Of a DNA stretch of 64,000 nucleotides, positions 39,045 through 48,268 are shown one piece after another. The notes below the pieces were generated by a model, which was not told where the DNA came from, searched no databases, and saw only the letters and a list, made by a program, of their open reading frames with translations. Source of the DNA: Psychrobacter sp. M13 (GTDB lineage Bacteria > Pseudomonadota > Gammaproteobacteria > Pseudomonadales > Moraxellaceae); contig NZ_CP132194.1 in assembly GCF_030718935.1 (NCBI RefSeq), positions 1,612,001-1,676,000 of the forward strand, read 5' to 3'. Position 1 is the first letter of the stretch; each line of letters starts with the position of its first letter. Made by a program: the position numbers and the translations under genes.

Positions 39045-42000
39045 CTACTTGATCCGTACTCGATCACCAGCTTTTACCGCAGCTATCAGCTGCTCTCTTA
39101 ACGCGTATAGATAATCATCTACTTCGGCAGTGCTTTCGATAAAGTCGCCCGATATTGAGTGCTTCATGATATTTTTAGGATCAATCGTAACGGTACGCTT
39201 GGCGACTGGAGCAGGGATAACAGGCTTAGGTACAGACGGCGGTACAGCCTTACCTGCTTTTGTGGCTTCTGCCTGTTGCTTTTGATACTCAAGAGCACGC
39301 TGACGCTGCTCATTTTCGACCTGCTTACGCTGCTGTTCGATAAAGTCATTTAATAACTCATTTGCATTTTCCTCATGATCTCCAGCTTCCATTTGTTCAC
39401 TGAAAATCTGTGGAATAGAGTTAGTCTTCTCTATGCGCTCTCGACATAACTGTAGGGGACGCAGCGCTTTATTACTAATATCCGCAGGTGCCGACGCTTC
39501 TGCTAGCGCTTGGTTAATACGCTCAATGCGTTCATCCACTCTAATAAGAGCGTGAGCGCGCTTATCTTCTACCAAAGCCAAGTTAATCTTATTAACCTGC
39601 TCAATGAGTGGGCTGATACGGCGCATTTGACCGTAAGGCGCTGGCATGTCATAAATGCTCTTGAGATCTTTTAAAGCCTTTGATGCTTGCGGGTCTTTTT
39701 CAAGCGCGTGCAAGTTCGCCTTAAAACGCTCATTCAATGCAGTAGAGAGAGACTGCCATATTTGAAACTGACTATTATAAAAGTCATCGAGGTCTTCAAA
39801 CTTTTCAACAAACGATTCTAATGCATCGGCATCTTGCAAAAATCGCTCAATAAATTCAAAGCTCGATTTTTTTTCTAGTATGCCCGCTACCAATACCAAC
39901 CCATCATTAATCTGTGACTTACCAGGAAAGTGTCCCGTTTGTGATTTTGTGCGAAAAGATTTTAACGCTTCATTCCAGTTTTCTAATGCTTGTTTTATGA
40001 GTTCATACAGCTCTTTTTCACCAGAGCCAATAAAGGTCTTGGAAAATAGATCTTTCACCAAATTAGAGGCTTTTTTAACCTGACTATCATTAACCTGACG
40101 AATTTTATTAACTCGTATGTCGCCACGCTTACGTACGCTATTAAACGGCTCATACGCTCTATTAAGTGCTAAATCGCTACCTTGCAGACTAAACGCAAGC
40201 TTACCTGCCAATCCAAGCCGTGCGACTAACAGTAGTATCTCATTGACAGGCCAGCCATAAGGACGTTTACCAAAGTGAGTCACGATATCACTTAAATAAA
40301 CTGGCTCATTGCGCTCTATTCTGAACGAAACATACTGCTCTACTTCGCGAGTGGCGTCTGGGTTGCACTCATCTGCTTGAAGGTCAAGTCCTAGCTGGGC
40401 GACATTATCTGCTACTAATACTTTCTGTAGCTCAGGCAGCACTTCACCTGGTGTCACATTTAGAAAATTTAGTTTAGCAAAGGTATTTTCAACGATGTAC
40501 TTATAGGACTCCTCAACGATAACGCTTGGCGTCACTGATTTCTTTGGCATTTTAGTGCCAATAGCATAAACATTAGCTTCTGCAAATAATGCTTCAAAAC
40601 CCACCTTTAAGCGTTTTTCACGTGCCATGTTCTCCATTTGCTTTTCACGCAGTAGGTGCTCTTGCTCTGGCCGCTGCCCTGAATTCTGTTTTAAGAAGCG
40701 ATCTGTCTTTATAAATACCGTCAGATCATCCCATAGACGCTGGTCTTCATCTAACTTGATTAATACAGAGCCATTATCTTTTAGACTATGCTCAATACAT
40801 GCCTGCTCATGAGAGAAGCTGTCGTAATGGCTATCTAGTGGCGATACGACTTTGATGACTAAATCTTCAAGGGTTGTACCATCTTTTGGGTGACCATTAC
40901 AAAATCGGCTAACCATAAAGTCTTGTTTATTCATAGGATAACGGTAGGTTCGGTTATTCTTAAGAATGTCATTAAATACAATAGTCGAAAGTTTATTCGA
41001 TACCTCAGACATCTCAAAATCTGTTTGACGGATCTCGTTTTCAATCTCTTTTTCTTCATTAGTCAAAAATATAAATACATCATTATTGCGTGCGATTAGC
41101 AGCTGTTTTTCTAACCGATTCAAGCTATCTTCAATTTGCTTACGTAACTTAATTTTATCAGCATCGATACGATCAATCGATAGGGTTACTAGGTTATCTA
41201 AAGTGCTTTTGACCACATCGACATAACGAATCAGAAATAAAGTTTTTAAGATATTTTGATCAAACTTAGTCAGTGACTCTGACTCACAGGCTTGATCAAT
41301 AGTACGCTTGATTGCTGGCTCTAAAAAGCTCTCAATAGGTGCATAAAAACTATGAAAAGGAACGAGCACATCAAGCTCATTATTCTTCATCTGCTTTGCC
41401 GCAGATTGAAACGCATCTAGTAAAGAGCGTTCACCCATAGCCAAATTCTTACCACTTGCCCCTTTAACCCTAATGGACTCAAAGACTTTTTGAACCAAAT
41501 TATAGTGATAGGGGACAAAGGGATAGTTATCTACAAAGGATAAACTATCGGTATAGCCTTTTAGATCAGCTGTGGTTGTCTTATCGAAAGTTAACTGATT
41601 GCGTAGGATATCGCCTTTTTCAGCGAATATATCTGTGAGCTGCTCATTGGCCTTGTCTGTTTTAGATAACAGACGCTTTTGGATAACCTCAGAGGTGTTT
41701 GAACTAGATAACTGCAAACGAGTATTAAAGCGACCTTGAATCTTAGAGAAGTCTTGACCATCACCTTTACTCATCCCACCAATAGCAGCATCAATATCTG
41801 CCTGTGATGTAACAACTACCCAAGCACGACCACCACAGTACGTCCCTAAATCTTCAGTAATAGTCTGCAGCTTAAGCATCATTTGAGTGTTTTTACCAAT
41901 AAACTGCCCCACTTCATCGACCATAAATAATAAATTGCGGTCGCCACTACTATCTAAGTAGTCATTTACCCACTTACAAAAATTTTGGATATCGAGTGGG

Positions 42001-42716
42001 AAGTTATTCTCTATTTGCTGTACCCAGTGTTTAGCCGACTCTTTGGACTGATCGCTGGCATGAGCCAAAGCTTCTGATAGCTCATCGCGGTAAAAGTCAT
42101 AAGCATCACGCTCTTCTTCCCACGTAGATAAGGTTAACTCAGCGAACTTGGCCTTAAATGAATCATATTGGTCACGCTTATCAAGCTCGCGTTCTAAATG
42201 TGCAATATGAGGAAAGTCAGCACAGTAACCAACACGCTCATTAAATACTTTCAAGAACACTTTTAGAATGGCGTTCTCACGATCCTCAGTATTTGCTCTT
42301 GAATCAATATTGAACAAAATAACGTCTGTGTCTTTACTAACAGACTTCTTAATATCTGCCAATAATTTTGCATCGGTAATTTTATCTTTGAAAAAATCAA
42401 AGGCTTGCCGGCCCTCACCATCTTTCTCTACTGACTTATTTTCTAATAAGTATGACAATATTTTTAAAAAATGTGACTTACCAGAGCCAAAGAACCCAGA
42501 AATCCAAACCCCGACTTTTCCAGACATAGCAGAACCACTATGATCTACAGAAGGCGCATAAGCGGCAAAAAACGCTCGAAAATGCCTATTAAGCTCTTGC
42601 GTTATAACATACTCATCTAGCTCAACATAGATACTGTCGTTGTCCTTTTGCTCAGCTTTGACAACGCCATTAATATCACGAGTCAGCTGCTTTGAAAAAA
42701 TCTGTTCAATATTCAT
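39045..42716 (-). CDS. brxC: BREX type 1 P-loop ATPase BrxC
   Basis: BrxC is the large ATPase of BREX and is needed for methylation and defence. The 1223-aa product has an N-terminal Walker A, GFFGSGKSHFLKIL near residue 73-86, then Walker B-like LLFMVDEVGQFIGK near 265 and WVVVTSQ near 300. It ends in a long coiled coil (about 1140-1190, rich in Q, R, E). The length matches type 1 BrxC (about 1200). It sits between brxB (40 bp upstream) and pglX as in the canonical order. Confidence 0.93.
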   Translation of the reverse strand: MNIEQIFSKQLTRDINGVVKAEQKDNDSIYVELDEYVITQELNRHFRAFFAAYAPSVDHSGSAMSGKVGVWISGFFGSGKSHFLKILSYLLENKSVEKDGEGRQAFDFFKDKITDAKLLADIKKSVSKDTDVILFNIDSRANTEDRENAILKVFLKVFNERVGYCADFPHIAHLERELDKRDQYDSFKAKFAELTLSTWEEERDAYDFYRDELSEALAHASDQSKESAKHWVQQIENNFPLDIQNFCKWVNDYLDSSGDRNLLFMVDEVGQFIGKNTQMMLKLQTITEDLGTYCGGRAWVVVTSQADIDAAIGGMSKGDGQDFSKIQGRFNTRLQLSSSNTSEVIQKRLLSKTDKANEQLTDIFAEKGDILRNQLTFDKTTTADLKGYTDSLSFVDNYPFVPYHYNLVQKVFESIRVKGASGKNLAMGERSLLDAFQSAAKQMKNNELDVLVPFHSFYAPIESFLEPAIKRTIDQACESESLTKFDQNILKTLFLIRYVDVVKSTLDNLVTLSIDRIDADKIKLRKQIEDSLNRLEKQLLIARNNDVFIFLTNEEKEIENEIRQTDFEMSEVSNKLSTIVFNDILKNNRTYRYPMNKQDFMVSRFCNGHPKDGTTLEDLVIKVVSPLDSHYDSFSHEQACIEHSLKDNGSVLIKLDEDQRLWDDLTVFIKTDRFLKQNSGQRPEQEHLLREKQMENMAREKRLKVGFEALFAEANVYAIGTKMPKKSVTPSVIVEESYKYIVENTFAKLNFLNVTPGEVLPELQKVLVADNVAQLGLDLQADECNPDATREVEQYVSFRIERNEPVYLSDIVTHFGKRPYGWPVNEILLLVARLGLAGKLAFSLQGSDLALNRAYEPFNSVRKRGDIRVNKIRQVNDSQVKKASNLVKDLFSKTFIGSGEKELYELIKQALENWNEALKSFRTKSQTGHFPGKSQINDGLVLVAGILEKKSSFEFIERFLQDADALESFVEKFEDLDDFYNSQFQIWQSLSTALNERFKANLHALEKDPQASKALKDLKSIYDMPAPYGQMRRISPLIEQVNKINLALVEDKRAHALIRVDERIERINQALAEASAPADISNKALRPLQLCRERIEKTNSIPQIFSEQMEAGDHEENANELLNDFIEQQRKQVENEQRQRALEYQKQQAEATKAGKAVPPSVPKPVIPAPVAKRTVTIDPKNIMKHSISGDFIESTAEVDDYLYALREQLIAAVKAGDRVRIK

Positions 42717-42756
42717 CTAGTAGGCTCTCTATTTTATTTCTTATCATTGATAAATT

Positions 42757-43344
42757 TTATTTGCCACTTTCAGACACTAATTTAAAAGCGCGATAGTAGT
42801 TTTTGGATTCAATCATGCCAAAAGGATATAAATCTCTTCCGCTATATTCACCAGGATAAAACAAAACTAATGGGGTGCTACCCATGATATCTTGTAATGC
42901 GCTAAGAAGCTCATGACCTCTAACCAACGGCCATGCGCTTCCTAAGCCTGATAGCAAGACAAAATCTAGCTCAGAGGGTTGATATTTATTGGCAATGAAT
43001 TTAGCCACCTTATCTTGGCTAAGTGGCCCTGCTAGCGTTTTACGTAAACTGTCAACGCCCACTTGCTGTTCACGTAAGCAGGCACGTTCAAATAAGCCGC
43101 GATCTTCAAGCATATCAATAAGCACTGTAAATATATTTAGATGAACAAAACGATAATCACGCTTATCTAACTTTTCAGTAATATGCTCAAGGTGGTCTCG
43201 TACCACCAATTCATACTTTGCTGGATAATCGAAGATCCAAAAACCAATCTCGTTACCCAAACCATCGTTTTTTAAGAATTTTGGACTCTCTATACGTTCA
43301 AGAATTAAATCAAGCCGTCTCCTAAGCGCATTCATATCGTGCAC
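42757..43344 (-). CDS. brxB: BREX type 1 protein BrxB (DUF1788)
   Basis: BrxB is a small DUF1788 protein found in all type 1 BREX operons and needed for activity in tested systems, probably through complex assembly. The 195-aa product starts MHDMNALRRRLDLILERIES and ends with the conserved PLVLFYPGEYSGRDLYPFG stretch near residue 160. It overlaps the end of brxA by 13 bases, implying coupled translation. The length is as expected. Confidence 0.9.
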   Translation of the reverse strand: MHDMNALRRRLDLILERIESPKFLKNDGLGNEIGFWIFDYPAKYELVVRDHLEHITEKLDKRDYRFVHLNIFTVLIDMLEDRGLFERACLREQQVGVDSLRKTLAGPLSQDKVAKFIANKYQPSELDFVLLSGLGSAWPLVRGHELLSALQDIMGSTPLVLFYPGEYSGRDLYPFGMIESKNYYRAFKLVSESGK

Positions 43345-43931
43345 TCCATAACATCGATCAAGTCTTCCCTATTGATGCTTATAAGACATTCTTTTACTTC
43401 TGGTAGCAGGTAAACAGGTTGGATCTGACGTTTACGACTAGTACTTAGATAGCCACTATCTACTAATGACTTAATCGCATTATTGCCCATTTTATTAATA
43501 GTGGACTCAAAGAATTTATTTAGCTCTGGATATACACGTATCTGTGTGTCATAAAATTCAGTCCAAGCATCAGATGCCAATTCAGGCTTGTAGGTTCTGC
43601 GCGCTTCAGCAAGACTTAATCGCATAAAATCAGCTACTATCGGAGAGTCAATCAGCAATGCTGCCATTAATAGCTGAATATAGGCACGCTCAGTAGACTC
43701 AAGCAATGACGCTATAAAGTCGTCACCAAGCCCTCCAACACGATGGCGAATCGTTTTCGTATAGCGGCTTGCTGTCTGTGCTGATCTCTTTTGAAGGATG
43801 TTTTGCTCGATAACAAGTGATTTCCATTCATCATCAGATAAATTTTTTAATAGATAACCTGCAATGATTCGCGACTCAGTAATCAGCAAACTTGCTCCGA
43901 TCAGATCACCAACGTAATCTTTTACATTCAT
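43332..43931 (-). CDS. brxA: BREX type 1 protein BrxA (DUF1819)
   Basis: BrxA is a small DNA-binding DUF1819 protein, the first gene of the type 1 operon. The 199-aa product shows family features: ASLLITESRIIAGYLL near residue 14 and LPEVKECLI near the end. It opens the five-gene run brxA-brxB-brxC-pglX-pglZ. I see no brxR/WYL regulator upstream. The 290 bp before it holds no clear sigma-70 promoter by eye, so the transcription start is unassigned. Confidence 0.9.
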   Translation of the reverse strand: MNVKDYVGDLIGASLLITESRIIAGYLLKNLSDDEWKSLVIEQNILQKRSAQTASRYTKTIRHRVGGLGDDFIASLLESTERAYIQLLMAALLIDSPIVADFMRLSLAEARRTYKPELASDAWTEFYDTQIRVYPELNKFFESTINKMGNNAIKSLVDSGYLSTSRKRQIQPVYLLPEVKECLISINREDLIDVMECTI

Positions 43932-44222
43932 ATTCTAGTTACTCGCGATTGGTAGTACAGTCGAACCTGACAGTTTCAACTTTTGGATAACAAAAAAACT
44001 CACGTAGGTAAGTCTCAAATAAGTGCTTGTGCCTTTCTTTTATCAGAGCACTAATCGTCGAGCATAGCCTACATCAATTGGTCAGCTCATACTACACATT
44101 GAAGCAAATTATGTGAAAGCTTTTCAACTTATATTATTTTCATGCCTTACTCAAGTCACATTATTGACACACGTCATCATAATAGAATATGAAAACACTT
44201 GAGCCTATTTTAAATAAAAAAA
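43932..44222 (-). promoter_or_regulatory. BREX operon upstream region
   Basis: A 291-bp AT-rich leader lies before brxA. It must contain the BREX promoter, but I cannot point to a good -35/-10 pair. No ORF, repeat or RNA gene is visible. Confidence 0.4.
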
Positions 44223-44247
44223 CACCCTAAACATTTCATTTAGGGTG
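44214..44247 (-). terminator. Rho-independent terminator after the 177-aa secreted-protein gene
   Basis: On the minus strand, CACCCTAAA pairs perfectly with TTTAGGGTG around a seven-base loop and is followed by a run of T. It insulates the BREX operon from the gene upstream. Confidence 0.88.
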
Positions 44248-44289
44248 GCTTCAAAAACTATAGGGGAATATTAAGAAAATATGGATGCT

Positions 44290-44814
44290 TTAGTAATACT
44301 CTCTTACCAATTCTCGCTCTGTCTTGTCAAACTTAAAACAGAAGGGTTTGCCTTGCTCATAATTATCAGACATTCTATAGGCATCAATATTTCCAGAGAA
44401 ACAAAAACGGTCAGACCTAATATTGAAATCAAACTCAACAATAGCGCCCGCTTTGTTCACAGCAACTGGATTCCCATAAGAATCACTTGCAGGTGACAGT
44501 GCATATCCAAAGGGATGTACGGTTTTTGTACTAGTATCAATCACAACTAAGCGATAAGGTTTTTGACCAACAAACCCTGTTTCATTAGTCTCAAAAAGGT
44601 AAAGTATTTTATCACCATCAAAGTTAGCTTCACCGGTTTTTAGAACATTGGCATAGCTCTTTAGGCGATCATCTGTACAGAATTTTTCATTCTCATAATC
44701 AAAATCGCACTCAGATACAGTTACACCGTACTTTGTGATGGCAGCATTAGAGATAGAAGGAAAGCCCCATACGAGTATTGATACTGCAAAAAGCAATTTT
44801 GTACTTCTTAACAT
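44290..44814 (-). CDS. Small secreted hypothetical protein upstream of BREX
   Basis: The 174-aa product has a Sec signal peptide (LRSTKLLFAVSILVWGFPSISNA, cleavage near residue 24). Its mature domain has four cysteines (SECDF, KFCTDD, RFCFSG, PFCFKF), likely two disulfides in the periplasm. The start at 44814 is favoured because AGGA lies eight bases upstream; an ATG three codons earlier sits directly on the AGG. No family is recognised. It resembles in style the two secreted proteins on the other side of BREX. Its own terminator separates it from brxA. Confidence 0.68.
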   Translation of the reverse strand: MLRSTKLLFAVSILVWGFPSISNAAITKYGVTVSECDFDYENEKFCTDDRLKSYANVLKTGEANFDGDKILYLFETNETGFVGQKPYRLVVIDTSTKTVHPFGYALSPASDSYGNPVAVNKAGAIVEFDFNIRSDRFCFSGNIDAYRMSDNYEQGKPFCFKFDKTERELVREYY

Positions 44815-45115
44815 TAAATTCATCCTAGTAATTATTTGGTAAGTTTTATCAATTTTAAAAGAGAGTTTTGTTACTAACGCGTACCTACGGTTTTAACTAC
44901 TCTTTGATTAGAGACACTTAGATTATATATGAAGTGATTGATGCTTATAGACATCATATCAACTCGTATAAGATGTGAAAAAACTTTACGACGAACGGTA
45001 GCTATTTTATAGGTTCAATTAACTGATTTTAGAACTTAAAATAGTAATTTAACCCTATAGAAGATACCTTTGTTTATACTTGAAAGACAATTTTAAATAA
45101 AAAATCACTTTTGCC
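44815..45115. other. Intergenic region, 301 bp
   Basis: AT-rich spacer between the end of the recombinase operon and the secreted-protein gene. It contains a TATAAT-like box near 44925 that could serve the secreted-protein gene on the minus strand. Otherwise I see no gene or repeat, and no clear terminator for the recombinase operon. Confidence 0.35.
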
Positions 45116-48100
45116 TTAATATTTGACTAATATCATCAGTAAGTAACCTAAATATTTTAGTACCCCCGAAGAGCTATAATAATCATCTGTCATCACCAAG
45201 TTCTTATCAGACCGCTTACGTTTTTTCTGTACTACCCTAACCTCATAGCCATGAAAGTTCTCACGAACACCCACACGTATTGAGCTATTGAGCCCTAGTT
45301 CTTTTTTAAAATCACGCACTGCTTGCTCGCTATGTGCTCTAATCTGCCAATAACTGGCATCGATAAGTTGACAACCTATTGTCACAAACTGCTGTAGCAT
45401 TTTAAGCTGCGTCTCTTTAATTCCAAAGTGAATTGATGAAGTATTTAAATTGTTTTTATCTGCAAATAACTCCACAAACAATTTCAGTCTAGCAGGCTCA
45501 TCAATTGACATCTGATAAGCACGATCAATTGCTTTAACTAAAACTTCCTGGTTTTTATGTCCCGTCGGTGCGCTTAGCAATAACCTATCATCGGTAAAAA
45601 TTTGATTGCTACTGTTGTAAATCTTTATAGCCTCATTAACAACGATGCCATGCCGAAGTGCGACCTCTGCCAACTGCCCTGCTCGTTTATCGACGCTTAT
45701 TTTTTGTAGCTCTTCTAACAGCACAATGACATCATAAACTTTAGGATGAATAAATATAGACAGCTGAGTATCTACTGCATCATTTTGCGGGGCTTGCTGG
45801 CAAGCCATGTTAGCTGGTGTGCTGTTATAAGAAAATAGAAACTCTTTGCCCGCAATCTTATTGATTAAATATCCACGCATCTTATCAAGATGAACCTGTT
45901 TAGTACTGCTATCATACGCTGTACCTTCCTGCCTATTCACCGTCTGATAACCAATACCTGTCACCATCTCAAACACAGTTATCGGCATAGCAAGCTTGGC
46001 TTGACTAATTTGCCATCCAGCCAATAGATGAGCGCTATGGATATAATATTCAAACGTAGTATCTGGCGTTAGATGCCCAGCAAGGCTAGCCAGCCCAAAC
46101 CACATCCCTTTTTCTTTATTATTAGCAAGGACGGCGCTAACGATAGCGTCACTATGCTCTTTATCGTAATCTGTCATCACCTGAGCCAGTGGCGAGCCAC
46201 TCAACACCAATGCCAGCTGGCTAATCGCCGTATGCCGAAAGCTATGAAAGGTAAAGTCATGGGTAATCAGCAGTCTATCCCATATTATTTTCATCATATT
46301 GCTAAAAAACACAGATGGTAGTGGTTGATCGCCTGACCCTTGTGAGAATAAATAACGGCGCTTTAACCTTTTCTGTTGATTGTAGTACATAATAAATTGT
46401 TGTAACTCATCATCTTTAAAAAGACTGTCTATCGGTATCACTCTTTTGGCACTGCTGCTTTTTAGACGGCGATAGCGGTTGGGTTTGAGGATGATTTTTG
46501 GTGCTTCAACCACTTTTCCATTAATAAACCCTATATCTGCAATGTCGTTAACCTTAATACCAATAATTTCGTTAATTCGCATACCAGTCCGATAAGCAAG
46601 CGCTAAAACAATCAAACAAAGTGACTTTTGTTCTATCTCTAATTCTGATGTTTGGATATAGCTTTTCATCGCTCTATACACGCGCGGTGATATCATTTCA
46701 GCTTTTACGACTTGCCGATTACTACCCCATGGGAAATAGACATAGGGAGCGTCAAAGTGTATACGCTGATAATTATGAAAAGCTTTCAGACGACCGTAGG
46801 TGAATTTCTGGCTGTCTTTTAGACGATCAAGATGAGATAGCGGTTGACCAGTAGTATTGTTATCATTATCTACATCACTAAACGTATCATCACCAAACTC
46901 TGAAGATTTGCATAGTACAGACAATTTACGACCATCTTTTACCTTACTCTGAATAATTTGTTCATAAACTTCCTCAAAGTCACTGCACTCCCACTGATCC
47001 ATATCCTCATCCATCGTCAGCATCAGCCAGTCGCGGCCAATGCAGCCGATGTATTTACTGATAGTATTGAGCCGAACGCTAGTATCATCCAGTAATGACA
47101 ACACCCAGCCAAGCAAACGCTGCGCATTAGGCTGGCTAGCATCTGTCTTTAATATTGTAATAGTGAAAATAGCGGTGTTTCTAGTCAATTTGAGCGTATC
47201 TTGTAGCTCTTTGATCAGATTTTTACTAAAACTAGGATAGCTTATGGTACTGCTTTGGCTATTCGACTTTATCGATGACTGATAGCTGGCATCAAACAGT
47301 TCAGACCACTCAAGCGGTTTAGGATTTGGATTGATGAGCTCTTGGTTATAATGGATTAGCTTATCCGTAGACAAACCCGTCGTTTTAATATCGCCTTGCT
47401 TCACCACGGCTAGCGCCCCATCAATCAGGCTACTCTCTAGCTGTCGCCAGTGGTAGTTTGCATATTTGATGAGCAGTGAGTGCTGCGGGCGCTCACTATC
47501 TTTATTGGTAAGTTTAAGCGTTTTTGAGATATCGTTAATTACGGTATTAAATGGCTTTATCTTGGCCGTGTTTAACGCCTTATCCTTTAGAGCATATAAA
47601 AAACACAAACTTATATCATCGGGAACATAATCAACAAAACGGAGTAAGCCTTCACTCTCATCAGTCGCGTAGCCATAATTATCGTCACATACCCTAAGCG
47701 GTATCACAGCCAATGACTCTGCCCTACTTTCTTCATCAGTTGCTGGCATGTCAATTTTATACACATGGCGCTCACCAAACAGCCAATCATAGAGCGCTCG
47801 TAGCACCTCAATGTCGTTAATACCGCCATACATGATGCTGCAATACAGCACCCCTTCAACCAAGTCATTTACTGAGAAACGCCGTTTTCGTTGCCAAATT
47901 TCTATCATTGTCACGCTACTGTCTGCCACAGCGCGTCCACTCACAAACCAATCATAGTTAATGGTCAAGCGCTCACGAGTCGCTAGTATCGGTACCACAG
48001 GCTCATTAAGATATATCTGATGAGTTTTATTATAATCACGAACAAACTCTAAAAACCCGCGCCGCGCCAACTGAAAGTTTTGAGCGGTATCGAACCTCTC

Positions 48101-48268
48101 TTCTAGTAACTGGTTAATCGCTTCATAATAATGTTGCAGCTCACAAGGCGATTGCATAGGATATTGATTGATATATTCTTTAATTAGGGCTTTAGCATCA
48201 TGCTTGATACTATTTTTAGCTTCTTCTCTATTCAGCTGTCGCAGTTTATGAGCGCTAATATTATCCAT
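45116..48268 (-). CDS. Large tyrosine-recombinase-like protein (third gene of trio)
   Basis: The protein has 1050 aa. The tyrosine recombinase catalytic domain sits in the middle: arginine I in AYRTGMRINEIIG near residue 565, a Lys-rich stretch near 600, the H-x-x-R box FHSFRHTAISQLA near 680, GHLTPDTTFEYY near 740 with a histidine and the candidate nucleophile Tyr. Unlike normal integrases (350-450 aa) it has about 500 aa before and 300 aa after this domain. The start is set at ATG 48268, preceded by GAGG, so it overlaps the previous gene by eight bases. A TTG five codons upstream is less likely. It forms a co-translated operon with the next two genes. Confidence 0.78.
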   Translation of the reverse strand: MDNISAHKLRQLNREEAKNSIKHDAKALIKEYINQYPMQSPCELQHYYEAINQLLEERFDTAQNFQLARRGFLEFVRDYNKTHQIYLNEPVVPILATRERLTINYDWFVSGRAVADSSVTMIEIWQRKRRFSVNDLVEGVLYCSIMYGGINDIEVLRALYDWLFGERHVYKIDMPATDEESRAESLAVIPLRVCDDNYGYATDESEGLLRFVDYVPDDISLCFLYALKDKALNTAKIKPFNTVINDISKTLKLTNKDSERPQHSLLIKYANYHWRQLESSLIDGALAVVKQGDIKTTGLSTDKLIHYNQELINPNPKPLEWSELFDASYQSSIKSNSQSSTISYPSFSKNLIKELQDTLKLTRNTAIFTITILKTDASQPNAQRLLGWVLSLLDDTSVRLNTISKYIGCIGRDWLMLTMDEDMDQWECSDFEEVYEQIIQSKVKDGRKLSVLCKSSEFGDDTFSDVDNDNNTTGQPLSHLDRLKDSQKFTYGRLKAFHNYQRIHFDAPYVYFPWGSNRQVVKAEMISPRVYRAMKSYIQTSELEIEQKSLCLIVLALAYRTGMRINEIIGIKVNDIADIGFINGKVVEAPKIILKPNRYRRLKSSSAKRVIPIDSLFKDDELQQFIMYYNQQKRLKRRYLFSQGSGDQPLPSVFFSNMMKIIWDRLLITHDFTFHSFRHTAISQLALVLSGSPLAQVMTDYDKEHSDAIVSAVLANNKEKGMWFGLASLAGHLTPDTTFEYYIHSAHLLAGWQISQAKLAMPITVFEMVTGIGYQTVNRQEGTAYDSSTKQVHLDKMRGYLINKIAGKEFLFSYNSTPANMACQQAPQNDAVDTQLSIFIHPKVYDVIVLLEELQKISVDKRAGQLAEVALRHGIVVNEAIKIYNSSNQIFTDDRLLLSAPTGHKNQEVLVKAIDRAYQMSIDEPARLKLFVELFADKNNLNTSSIHFGIKETQLKMLQQFVTIGCQLIDASYWQIRAHSEQAVRDFKKELGLNSSIRVGVRENFHGYEVRVVQKKRKRSDKNLVMTDDYYSSSGVLKYLGYLLMILVKY

